Shown in pieces: positions 24,607 to 34,824 of a DNA stretch of 64,000 nt (position 1 is the first letter of the stretch; every line of letters begins with the position of its first letter). The DNA comes from Endocalyx cinctus (lineage: Eukaryota > Ascomycota > Sordariomycetes > Amphisphaeriales > Apiosporaceae). The stretch lies in the NCBI GenBank assembly GCA_001600455.1, contig BCKC01000007.1, forward strand, positions 2,234,019 through 2,298,018. The letters run 5' to 3'. The notes under the pieces were generated by a model. That model saw only the letters and a list, made by a program, of their open reading frames with translations. It was not told where the DNA came from and did no database searches. The translations under genes were made by a program, and so were the position numbers.

Positions 24607-26349
24607 ATGCGTCGAATAAGCGCTATTGTGGCGGCGTCGACCGCGTTTCTTGCCATAATACTAGCGCCTACAACGTTATTTCATACGGAACAGCATAACG
24701 CCCCTCCTATCCAGGGTAGAAACGAGACGATTTTATTTTTCGTCAATGCTGAATACGGCCTTAGTAACGTACATCTCGCCACGGCTAGCGCGCTGTTGGA
24801 GACCAACCCGAGTTTTGACGTACACGTCGCATCTTTCCCAAAAACGGCGTCTCGTGTAGCCTGGGTATCTTCCTGGGCTCGAAACCAGACCGAGAGCGCT
24901 CGCGAGATTCAGTTCCACGACCTTCCAGGCCCTGAGTACTCTCGGGTGTTGAGAGACCGTAGAGGCGGCCACGGGAGATCCGTTCACCATCTAATGCATT
25001 CGCCAGGTATCGGCGGCCTTGAAGATTTGCTAGATCATGTCCAAATCGCAATATCCCCATGGGATGGACCGGATCATCTTCAAATTTACAACAAGGCGAC
25101 GGAAATTATTCGCCACGTCGACCCAGCTGTGGTCGTTCTAGACACGACTTTCAGACCGGCGATAGATGCTACAAGACAGGCTAATCGCCTATATGCCTAC
25201 ATAAGTCCTAACTCCTTACTTGACGCCTTCTTTGGTTCTCAGCCTTATGGCGGAATGTTTTGGAAATATGGCCGGTTTGTGCGCTATCCGTCTTCGTCAA
25301 TCTTTTTTTATTATTATGTTTAGCTGATTGGCTGGCTTTGGTTATAGGCTCGGCTGTGATTATCCCTTCCCAGTGCCCTGGTCAAAGATACCTGAGAACA
25401 TATATATCACCATACGCTTCATCTATACAGCCCTGCGTAGGCCGGACTTCATCCCTACTAGAAAGTATCTCCAAGAGCACGGAGTATCGGAATCAGTCGT
25501 CTTACCTCGTCCAGATAGGCCATGGATATCGCAGGATATGCCTGGAGCTAGCATCCCGTTGGATGTGATCCCTGTTAATGTCACTGGCGCAGGTCCTATC
25601 ATTCTACCTTCGGTGTCGCTCATAGAACAAGATCCAAACCTAGAGAAATGGCTGTCAGGGGCACCAACGGTGCTCATCAATCTCGGCAGTCTTTTCACAT
25701 ATTCCGAAGACAGAGCAACGATTATGGCACTAACCATTCAAGAGCTACTCGCCAACACGGATGTCCAGGTGCTGTGGAAGATAACCAAGGAGGAGCCTTT
25801 CCCTGACACCTATGCTAATCCGCTAAAGCGCCACATAGAAGACGGACGGCTTAGAATAGTCGATTGGATTACAGTCACGCCAACGTCCTTATTAGAATCG
25901 GGCCATATCATCGCTTCAGTCCATCACGGAGGAGCTAATTGCTATTATGAAGCTGTTGCGTACGTATTTTCCCCGCCTCCCTCCCCCCTTCTCTCGTCCA
26001 GGCTTTCATTTAACCGTTAATACTGAAATTTCGCATAAATAGAGCCGGAATCCCCCAAATCATTCTGCCTATGTGGCTTGACCTGTACAACTACGCACAA
26101 ATAGCGGAGCAGATGGGCTTCGGCGTTTACCCCACGCGAGATACGGCGCCTCAGTGGACCGTAGAAGGCCTACGGGGCGGGTTCATGAGAGTCCTTGATG
26201 GAGGAGAAGAGAGCTCTCGAATTAGAAAAAACGCTAAGGAATTGGGCGATATTGCTAAGAAGAACCGGGGACGATATGTGGCCGCTAGGGAGATCGCGCA
26301 ACTGGCTGTGTCGGGATATGCTCATCGAGACGACGGCGAATCAAAATAG
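24607..26349 (+). CDS. UDP-glycosyltransferase (GT1), membrane-anchored
   Basis: Predicted 528-residue family-1 glycosyltransferase, transferring sugar from a UDP-sugar to a lipophilic acceptor (sterol, terpenoid or polyketide; not determinable). Exons 24607-25274, 25348-25959 and 26043-26349. The first donor is the weaker GTTTGT, chosen because it alone restores the frame into GRLGCDYPFPVPW. The start is followed by a signal-anchor helix (IVAASTAFLAIILAPTTLF). The C-terminal donor-binding signature reads HHGGANCYYEAVAAGIPQII from about residue 414, completed across the second intron, then LPMWLDLYNYAQIAE. The expected N-terminal catalytic His is replaced or shifted (YGLSNVHLATASALLE), which I cannot resolve. 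It stands alone, without biosynthetic neighbours. Confidence 0.85.
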
Positions 26350-26882
26350 ACTGATAGATCGTGGGGGCGTTCCATAGAAGTAGGATAGATTTTTGATCTT
26401 CGGTGTTGGCTCGCTTAGTACTCGGTGTATCTATACTCCATTGTGGTATGTCCGTGTTTAGTTGTATATAGGTAGATGGCGCACTACCTAGGTATTCACT
26501 AACTAATTAATCCCACTATGCTTCGGGTGCACAACTCGCAGCTATCTTCTTTTACTCTCCTTGTGGGCTTCAGATATCTCCATTGGTCGACTTTTTTTAC
26601 TCTTACAACAGACACTACGAAAACTGAAATATCCTTAGCAAGATTGATTTTAACTGGTCAAAATGGGTTTCGGCAAAGCGAAGCGGGAGGGGCCATATAG
26701 TCACAATTTGTGTAATATCAAGTGGCAGGTAGGCTAGCGGGTGTCTTGTCTTCAATAAAACGCGAAAGTATGATTTATTTGCTTTTTTTTTGTTCTCATT
26801 TATCATAGTTGAAATCCGGAACCGAACTAGCACAGCGGTCCATGTCGTCCATTATGGTACATGCATCCTCATTACACTCTGC
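26350..26882. other. Intergenic region between convergent genes
   Basis: About 530 bases holding the 3' flanks of the glycosyltransferase and the small hydrophilic-protein gene. Includes one CTACCTAGGTA word near 26486. Nothing else is seen. Confidence 0.55.
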
Positions 26883-27301
26883 TTATTTCGCAGCATCCTT
26901 AGGCGCGCCCTCGAGGCCTTCCTTTCCCTGACGACCGACTCCGCTCAAGTCTGCCTCCTTAGTGCTAGCCGGCTCTCTGAGACCGGCCGAGGATCCGGCA
27001 CCGGTGGAGATGTCGCTCGAGGTGGCGCCCGAGCCGACGTTGACGTTTCGCGCATCTGCCGAGTTCCAGTCTGAGGCGACGGGTGGCTGCTCTGGTAGAG
27101 GCAGGTTGCTGCGTACCTCTTCGATCTTGTCGGCCTTGCCTGGAGAAATCATAGTTAGAAAAGTATTTTAAAATTACAGTGGAAGTCTATTTGGTGTTGG
27201 AAGTTGCGACCAGGCAGGAGGGAGAGTCAGAGTAATTTTTTTTTTTTTTGGTGTTTTCTTGCATGAATAACACCAAGTAATTCGAGCTTACTTTGAGTCA
27301 T
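26883..27301 (-). CDS. Small hydrophilic protein (88 aa), conserved-looking, unknown function
   Basis: Two exons. A 10-base coding piece (27301-27292, ATG ACT CAA A) is joined through a GTAAGC donor and CTCCAG acceptor to 27139-26883. The protein starts MTQSKADKIEEVRSNLPLPE and continues QPPVASDWNSADARNVNVGS, then a Ser/Gly/Ala-rich, charged C-terminus ending GAPKDAAK. It has no membrane segment, signal peptide or cysteine, so it is probably intrinsically disordered. The block NLPLPEQPPVASDWNSAD looks like a motif I associate with short proteins of filamentous ascomycetes, but I know no function. The start is chosen because the in-frame ATG inside the intron would bypass the strong splice signals. 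Confidence 0.68.
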
Positions 27302-28127
27302 GTCTATAAAAGTATGAGTTAGCGGTGATCGATCGCGTGATACGTGGAAAAAAACCTCTTTCGAGAAGGCTATGAGATGGCTCACTGTATTTCTTGGCTG
27401 GGTGCTAGGAGATAGAGTTGAGTGATGTATGGTAGAAACCTGCAAAATAATTGCTTTGATTCGTATTAATTATTTAGTATAGAGTTGCTTAATTACTTCG
27501 TTTGCTCTGAAAAGAATAAGAAGAAATTTAAGAAGGCATTTGCATCGACTAGAAGAAGCTCTTTATGTGCGATACTGACGTGCACGAAGTTTAGGAGCGT
27601 TTGCTCCGGTGGGGCAGATATCTTGACGTCACTCTACGAGCAGTTTGTTTTGTTGATGTCAGGCAATGCCCAAGGCGGCTTCATACATTGGCCGGTAGGG
27701 TACTAAACATATTAAGCGGACATCAAGGTTCTTGCATCAGGTACCCGTAAGATCGAGATTTAATTCGAATGGCGGTAAATGTTCGAATGTGTCATGGAAT
27801 GCCTTATAAGGAAGTTACGTGAACCGGGCAATTATGAGCATTGTACAGACTTAGCTGCATATATCAAAACCACTTTAGAAACTCTAAGGTCTCGATGTTG
27901 GCAGCCGGCTCTAAGGAAATACCAGTGAGGTTGCTCCCCATCTTTTGATTAAAATTTCATTTATTCATGATATCTTCATAATGTGCAGGTATTGGTATGT
28001 TGACTCAGTTTTACAATCCCACCTAAACGCCCCCCAAGGCACCGCTCTGAAACTTTTGCATCCAGTCTAAGAGAATATCAACGTGGTTTTTATAAACAGT
28101 TGAAAGAAGGAGAACACTGAATGCATC
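27302..28127. other. Intergenic region, no gene seen
   Basis: Upstream of the small hydrophilic-protein gene and downstream of gamma-tubulin. The open frame at 27485-27706 plus has no supporting features. Confidence 0.55.
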
Positions 28128-29757
28128 TTATCCCATCCTCTTATCCGTCTCCGCAGATGTGGCCTTCTCTGCTTCGTCCGGATTCAAGTAATTGGCGTCT
28201 TCGGCTGCTTCATATTCCGCTATCATGTCAGTCACGACTTCTCTGGCTTCGTCGAATTCGTGAAGATTCTCAGAGAATGGCGCTGTCTTCTTGTACCCTT
28301 CCATGAAAGCGTTGCGCTTGCGCATACCGTCGTATAACCGAACAATACGCTTGAAAAGCTGTTAAATTTTGTTAGTTGATACAGTACATATTGGTCCAGT
28401 GAGCAGGTGTACATACCGTAGCGATGCTCGTGTTGTTTGCCAACATCAGACCACTCACACGATGGCTCATGGGAATATAAGGGCTACGTTTCGTTAATGC
28501 AACTTGAATACTAGCCGGTCCCCATGGGATAAAAGTGGCCAATCTGCGTTCGCGGATACGTAGAAGACTCTTGTGGACATCTGTCGGGTCAACCTCGCCT
28601 TGAATGACGTTGAGAATGGAGATGTAACAACTCTTCTTTCCAGGAACAGTTGATACCATGCGGTTTTTCGGCTGCAGTAATCTCCGCATGACATCCAGAA
28701 CCGTAGTTTTTCGGACGGTTTTGGCCTGCTCGACCTGATCACCGGTAAAGGGGGTATAGGCCGTCATTAAGAAGTGGCACCGAGGTGTTGGGATCAGAGA
28801 GGCTAAGATGCTAACAAGATCGTTGTGCATGTAACCCGGGTATCGCAGTGTCGTGGTACTTGCTGACATGACTGTCGAGACGAGTTGATTTGTTTGCTGG
28901 AACGACGGCTCCTGAACGTGAAGTCGGTCGGCTGAAATACGCGACAAGGCTCCATTATCGAGAACTACTACAGAATCGGCATTCTGAGTCAACCGCCTCA
29001 TAGATAGAAGACTGTTATAGGGGTGAACGACGACGTTGTCTATTGTAGTATCTGGGAAAACGGAGTAGGTTTGGATGATTTTCTTCGGAAATCTGTCGTT
29101 CATCCGCTCCAGCAGATACGAGCCGAGACCGGAACCAGTACCACCCGCAATCGAGTGAAGTAGCATAAACCCCTACGATAACGATGGTTAGTCTGAAGTC
29201 GCAAATTAGAGAAATTTGATTGTAGCCGTACCTCGAGAGAGTCGCTACCATCCGCTTCTCGTTCTATCATCTCCATGATCTCCTCATGGACAGCTTCTCC
29301 TGACTGATATCCATCACCCCAATTGTTTCCAGCTCCTATGCCGCTTTTGCCAATGTAGAAATTTTCGGGATTGTATATGTTCTTGTACGGGCCGGTTTGT
29401 ATGCCGTTAATTACGCGAGGTTCGAGGTCGATCAGGATCGCTCTAGGGATATATCGGGTATCATCGCTCTGGTAGTAAAATACATCTTTACGGTCGCCGC
29501 CCTCTGTCGCAAAATCCTCTAAATTTCCATCTTGGTTGATTCCGTGCTCCTGGCACAACTGCTGCCAAAATTGGCTTCCAACTACACAATAAAACGGTCA
29601 ATAAGTTGATAAAGAGTTCGGTAGGATGTTTGAGTGAACTTACTGCTGTTACCGCATTGGCCTGCCTGGATGGTAATGATTTCTCTGAATAACAAGCTTG
29701 AATTAGAAGTGATCAATTCGTCATAGTATGAGATTTAACAAGTTTATACCTAGGCAT
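28128..29757 (-). CDS. tubG: Gamma-tubulin
   Basis: Predicted 461-residue gamma-tubulin, the microtubule-nucleating GTPase of spindle pole bodies and other organising centres. Five exons: 29757-29750 (only 8 coding bases), 29684-29644, 29581-29232, 29172-28417 and 28358-28128; all phases agree. The start reads [16 protein letters not shown] and continues [15 protein letters not shown]. The tubulin GTP-binding signature is [15 protein letters not shown], placed just after the third intron. Gamma-type features include [30 protein letters not shown] and [19 protein letters not shown]. The C-terminal part ([10 protein letters not shown]) and acidic tail are complete. Divergent from the 2-oxoglutarate oxygenase gene across about 0.9 kb. 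Confidence 0.97.
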
Positions 29758-30676
29758 TATATCAACATTCGCTTTTTTTTATGCTGAATCCGGCAGCAAC
29801 TCAGGTGTGTTTCTAACGCATGTTATTCAAGCAGTTCGTTAACATGCATTTAATTTACATCCATACGCGTAGCGCGTTTCGTCAATAGTCTGTGTATGTA
29901 GCGGGGTTAAGATAATATCTCTTTGATAGATTATAGTATTTAAGTGCATATTCTCTAAATTAGTTTCAGTCACTACGGTGGCAGGCGCTGTCAGACTAGC
30001 TGGCTAGCAGCGTACTGTAGGCGGCAAGTTGACAGGTAGACAGGCAGACAGGCGCTTGTCAGAGCTAGGCTGCTAGGTTAGTCAGTTAGTACACTACCTA
30101 CCTAGCAGCCTAGGTAGGTAGTACTCCCCTATGAGAGTACTTGTAGTAGGTAAGTATTGGTAGTACAGAGGTACTTGTAGTGTGTCTCCATAGGATTAGT
30201 GGTAAGGTCAGATCTCGTCAGACCAACTCAATCATATTTAGTACACATGCAGACATGCTGACATGGTCCACCAATCTGGCTTCTTCAAATTTGACAACTA
30301 CACTGCTTTTCCTTGAAATCAGAATAGAAGAATTTGATTTTATGTCCAAGCCTCAAATCTTATGTCACTTACTGGCATCTACCTGGACAGTTAAGTAAGT
30401 GGCTACTAAATATGAATACTGCACTTCTAAATCGCTGCGCCGCACTAGCCTCCAAGCTGCTCTAAGAGCCAAGGCGAAGCCGTTCTAGCTGTCTAGCTAG
30501 GCGTCAACTTCATTTAGGCGTCAGTCATCATCGTCTTTAAAAGGGATAACGAGGCCCGTCGTGTTTGAATTTTATCTCTTCCCAATAGACGAAAAAGCAT
30601 ATGTCGTTGAAATAATTCAGTTAATTATATCACATTCCTGTCTACCTTGAATTAAGAAGTGACCTACCATCCACAA
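29758..30676. other. Divergent promoter region with inverted repeat
   Basis: Between gamma-tubulin and the 2-oxoglutarate oxygenase. Contains GACAGG-type short repeats (about 30032-30053) and the perfect inverted repeat at 30094-30121. No gene seen. Confidence 0.6.
30094..30121. repeat. Perfect 12-bp inverted repeat with 4-base loop
   Basis: CTACCTACCTAG at 30094-30105 and its exact complement CTAGGTAGGTAG at 30110-30121 flank CAGC. It is built of the CCTAGGTA words that recur in spacers across the window. Confidence 0.85.
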
Positions 30677-31510
30677 ATGGAGCCCGTAAAGCCGGTCTAC
30701 AGGTCGAACGATGTGCCAATTCCAGGCGACTTCTTGAAAGCAGACCCGCCAGATGCGGCGCCAGTAGTATACTCACCCGTCGACTTCGAAAACTCCGAGC
30801 TGCCCGAGTACACAGGCGCGTATGCGGTGGTCGTAGACGGGGCGCTGAGCCCCAGCGAGTGCGCTACGCTCCTACGACTGGCCGAGGATAGCGTCATGGA
30901 CGAGGATCGGGCCGAATACTCCTCGCCGTGGCGGCCGGCGCTCGTTAATATCGGCGACGGCTGGGAGGTCGAAGTACCAGACTATCGCAACGGCGAGCGA
31001 ATCATCTGGGACCAGCAGGAGGTCGTCGACCGCCTATGGGCACGCCTCTGCGACAAGGTCCCCGAGATTCGTAACAGTCTATCTCATTTTAACGACGGCG
31101 ACCTGCTTGGGGGCCAATCAAACCCCAAATATAGTGTAGACTGGGATTTCTACCGCGTGAACAAGCGCATGCGCTTTCTCCGCTACGGCAGGAACGGATT
31201 TTTCCGACCGCACTGCGACGGCGCTTACTCCGAGATAGTGGAAGGCGACAGGCTCGCTAAGACTTTTTTCACCCTACATCTATACCTGAATGACTCGAAA
31301 CAAGTGGCGGGAGAAGATGCTTCCCTGGTTGGAGGTGCGACCTCATTTTTGTCAAGAGGCCAGAAACGCAGGATAGATGTTGACCCCAAAGCTGGACGGG
31401 TTCTGATCTTCCAACACCAACGTCTATTCCACTCTGGTGATGATGTTCGCGAGGGTGTCAAATATACCATTCGCAGTGACATCATGTATACCCAACGTAG
31501 AAATTCATGA
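30677..31510 (+). CDS. 2-oxoglutarate/Fe(II)-dependent oxygenase (prolyl-4-hydroxylase-like)
   Basis: Intronless gene for a 277-residue oxygenase with the double-stranded beta-helix signature. The iron ligands are His179 and Asp181 (FFRPHCDGAY) and His252 (RLFHSGDD); the 2-oxoglutarate-binding Arg is at about 266 (KYTIRSD). The central strand is FFTLHLYLND, followed by GGATSFLS. The start is the first ATG (MEPVKPVYRSNDVPIPGDF); the open frame extends 18 bases upstream only through GTG. No signal peptide, so cytosolic or nuclear. Its layout resembles small fungal P4H-like oxygenases, whose substrates (protein, small molecule or nucleic acid) are unknown. It ends about 140 bases from the convergent MYND gene. 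Confidence 0.87.
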   Translation: MEPVKPVYRSNDVPIPGDFLKADPPDAAPVVYSPVDFENSELPEYTGAYAVVVDGALSPSECATLLRLAEDSVMDEDRAEYSSPWRPALVNIGDGWEVEVPDYRNGERIIWDQQEVVDRLWARLCDKVPEIRNSLSHFNDGDLLGGQSNPKYSVDWDFYRVNKRMRFLRYGRNGFFRPHCDGAYSEIVEGDRLAKTFFTLHLYLNDSKQVAGEDASLVGGATSFLSRGQKRRIDVDPKAGRVLIFQHQRLFHSGDDVREGVKYTIRSDIMYTQRRNS

Positions 31511-31646
31511 AAGCTACTATTTGACAACACCCTCATTGTAAATGCAGTTAGTAAATACATATCGAAATATTTTGGGATTCTCATTTTCTTCTCATAGCCT
31601 GGCTATATTAATAAAAATTGACTATATGAACCTATGAATATCTTTG

Positions 31647-32381
31647 TCAACTCCAGACTCCTTTAATAGATTTGATGACTTTGCAATTTGATTTATGGCC
31701 CATCTCCGACCATCCTTTTACTTGGCAAGCCTTACGTTCGCCGTTAGTTAATCCTAACACGACGACGTGCGGGTCTGGATTCAGGACCACTCACCTTGCT
31801 GCAATAAGCGGCAGCCTCGCATCCGGTGCACTTCATTAACGAATCCTCCGTCTTTCCGCACGCGGCGCATTTCTGCCCGAGGTTATCGCTGCCGTCCAAT
31901 ATCCCCGCGAGTTCAAAAGTCCGCTCCAGACTTCCGGGGATGAGCTGAAGAAACCACCTGCATCAGCTCTCTATATCTCACACTTGATGCTTTTACCGCG
32001 TAAACCTTGGGTCTCTTGCCAGATCACTCCCATTAAAAAAAAAAAAGAGAAGAGTTTGCCACTTACCTTGACGTCGGCACACTGACTGCCCTCAACCCTC
32101 AGCACGGCCTTCTTCCCCTCTTCCCTATCAATCCTCATCGCGCGGGGGACTACCAGCGTATATCCCTTCTTGAACCCCTTAAGACTAAATCCGGATGCCT
32201 CGAAAGTAGTCGCGAAGTCGACACCCATCCTATCAGTCAGGATGAGTGTCGGCTTCGTTATAGTCATGTTCTCCTTGATCTGTGCTAGTAGAAACCATTC
32301 TTCCGGGATTCCTTCGGCGTCAGTGCTGCTGGGCAGTTCGTAGAAAGCCGGGAATTTGGCCCGGTCCGTGAATGCTGGCAT
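31647..32381 (-). CDS. Small MYND zinc-finger protein
   Basis: Predicted 182-residue protein. Exons 32381-32067, 31944-31795 and 31730-31647 join in phase 0 at GTAAGT and GTGAGT donors. The N-terminal 105 residues (MPAFTDRAKFPAFYELPSS..., LKGFKKGYTLVVPRAMRID) form a compact domain that I do not recognise; similar N-terminal parts occur in standalone fungal MYND proteins. The C-terminal finger has all eight ligands: Cys131, Cys134, Cys144, Cys147, Cys153, Cys157, His167 and Cys171 (CAACGK, CTGCEAAAYCSK, ACQVKGW, GHKSNC). MYND fingers usually bind proline-rich partners. No SET domain is present, so this is not a SMYD methyltransferase. The finger spans the second intron. Confidence 0.85.
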
Positions 32382-33274
32382 GGTTGGTGATCTTTTTGTT
32401 TGGTGGTTAAAGTGACCGGGATAATGTTAGAGAAGTCTAATGGTTTAATACCAAGTTTATAATACAGAAAATAATCGTGGTACTCAAATTGTTGAGGACA
32501 AATAATGAGTCGGAGCTTATTGAATGCTCATGGAGGCGTTTGAGCTGTTTCAAAACTCATAATGAAACAAAAAAGGGGTCCTCTGGCACTATCCTGTCAT
32601 GGTGGAGCCAAACTTAGGTAAGCAAAAGAAGAGTAAAAATATTAGTAGCAAGAAAAGAGCATGACAATGGCTGAACGGATCATCTATAATAATTAGAGGA
32701 AATTATATAGATAGGACGTAATTTAATGGCCATCCATAGCTCGTTCAAGGGCTGACTGTAAACTGTCGTGAGGGTTGTATAGACAGGTCTACACTAAGAT
32801 GATGAACCAGAGCTTGGTGTCAAGAAATACCTAAGTATGCCCCTTTTCCCCGGAGCTGGTATTTAGGGTGTTCTCACCAGTAATTCGGGTAGCGATAGTA
32901 CTAGAAATAGGTTAACAACAGGCCAATTTCTAACGACAAACGCACTTGGAGAATCTACATAGTGACTGGTTCTCATGTTTTAATTCTATAATGCATTTCA
33001 AATAAACATGATACACGGAAGATGAATTTTGTGAATGGAATTTTTAATATTGTGCATAGATATGTAGAGAAGTTCTCGGCTTTAGTGATTACCTCGTTAG
33101 CTAGTTTAGCGTATTTTTATAGGGAGTTTCCAGTGGCCGTACCTTAGCCTAATAGGGCAAAATAATCCTAACATAAGCAATCCAAGTCGTGGTTTTTCGT
33201 ACTCAAGAAAAGTACTTGAATACTTCAGTATTAACATATCATTGCTTGACCTTGAAATTTCAGCATCCTCACAT
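32382..33274. other. Intergenic region, no gene seen
   Basis: About 0.9 kb of AT-rich DNA between the MYND gene start and the GNAT-like gene end. It includes GGTGGAGCCA at 32601, also seen at 23061 in a similar context. Confidence 0.55.
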
Positions 33275-33985
33275 CTAATTAGTTGACTCTTCCCCAATCG
33301 TAAAGTCGTATGTGTACTCTATTACCGTCGTGACGAGTTCAGTCTGATCTTCGTCCATAAATTCTTCGGGCACTTTCCCTAGGTACCCATCGTACTCGAG
33401 GTCCTGTGTCCTGGAAAGTTGTGCAACCTCTCGCGCCCCGGCGGCAGCGTGGTACATGTGCGAAGAAGTCCCGCGATAAGCACTAGATTGCATTTTGGCG
33501 GGGACGTGTTGTCCAGGACGGTTATTGTATTTTTCTCTCGTCGCTTGCTCTATGTGTTGCATAGCTGCCTTGGGAAGTAGCTTCATGGCGTCGAGATTGC
33601 GATGATGTTCCTTGACGTAGAGCTTGGACCCCAACCATAAGGTCTCTAACCCATCTTCACACGGCAGTATACCATCTAATCCAAAATAATTATACTCTAA
33701 AGCATCAAGAGGCCCTCGCAACATGAACATGCCCACCCACTGGCCCTCGTCTATTGATAGTACGGCCGTCATAGCGTTTGGCGCTATCAGTATGTAAAAC
33801 CAGCAATCCGGTTGACAAAGCACAGCTTCCCATGATTCCAGCGGTTTCAAAAATTCAGGCGCGTGTAAGAGGACTCGATCGTGAACCGCACGTGTGGCTT
33901 CGGCGTTAAGGGCTGCGAATCTGCGAAGCTGGAGCTTGTTGAGCTTTTTGGGCAGGCACAAAACCTGATACTGAGCTAACGCCAT
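33275..33985 (-). CDS. GNAT-like acetyltransferase, divergent from the PKS
   Basis: Single-exon gene, 236 residues from the first ATG (MALAQYQVLCLPKKLNKLQL); the frame extends upstream only through non-ATG codons. The order of features fits a fungal GNAT protein: an N-terminal helix pair (FLKPLESWEAVL), strands with WFYILIAPNAMTAVL and GQWVGMFMLRGP, then LWLGSKLYVKEHHRNLDAMK as a weak acetyl-CoA motif A followed by a helix. The usual R/Q-x-x-G-x-G/A loop is degenerate (RNLDAM), so catalysis is uncertain. It is transcribed away from the HR-PKS with about 840 bases between start codons, which suggests co-regulation and a tailoring or resistance role; that is inference. It could also be another small-domain protein. 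Confidence 0.5.
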   Translation of the reverse strand: MALAQYQVLCLPKKLNKLQLRRFAALNAEATRAVHDRVLLHAPEFLKPLESWEAVLCQPDCWFYILIAPNAMTAVLSIDEGQWVGMFMLRGPLDALEYNYFGLDGILPCEDGLETLWLGSKLYVKEHHRNLDAMKLLPKAAMQHIEQATREKYNNRPGQHVPAKMQSSAYRGTSSHMYHAAAGAREVAQLSRTQDLEYDGYLGKVPEEFMDEDQTELVTTVIEYTYDFTIGEESTN

Positions 33986-34824
33986 CAAATATATATGAAA
34001 AGAAAAGTAGAGGGTGAAAGTATTGATATGATGGGATACAAGGCCTCTAGAATCCGGAACGATTACCACTGTCCGCTCACGCGTCTTTAAAGCCAAGCTG
34101 CGAACCGGGATCCTTCTATCTTAAACCTAAGACGATGCCGATATACCAACTCGAGATAATGTCGCATCACTATCTGAGTCATACAGGGTTGGATTTTGAT
34201 GACTGCTTGATGCAGGGGTATATATCTTGCCAGACGCTTTACATAGGAGCTGAAAAATAACTGCTTTAGGAAAAGAATATAGCCAATTCCCGGAAACAGA
34301 TACACGCCCTGAAAGTATTCAATGGGAGGTACATGCTTGTTCTAGCTAAGCTTCAATAGGCTGATTACGTCCGTCATTGTCGTACTCAATATGTTTGCCT
34401 ACACTTGTGGTCGGCGTCAGCTCCCTCATTGCGACCATCTGCCGAAGAGAATACTTTTCATTTAGACCTGGTTTAACGCTCTTATCGGAATGCTTACACA
34501 GTAATGCTGACAAACGCGGGGTCATAACTTATCCCTTTTTGAGGGCCCAACCAATAATCTCAATACGGTAACGCATGATGGCTCGCGTCGTACTAATCGT
34601 CATTGGAAACCCGGCCATAAAAGATGATGGGCCCAAGTCATCAACATTATTGCTCACTGCTAGCAAAATGGCACTCCAAATTGGACATCTAGTACCTTTT
34701 TTTCAGATGAGGAAGAGCGATTTTGGTACGGTTAGGACCTAAAAAAAAGGACAGAATAAAATAAAAAAATATTGGTTCATGCGGTGGACAAGCCAGGGGA
34801 CTACATTTTGTCATTACCAAAACG
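33986..34824. promoter_or_regulatory. Presumed bidirectional promoter of GNAT-like gene and HR-PKS
   Basis: About 0.84 kb between two divergent start codons. No other gene is seen; the open frame at 34377-34571 has no support. Specific factor sites cannot be assigned because no cluster transcription factor is evident nearby. Confidence 0.45.
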
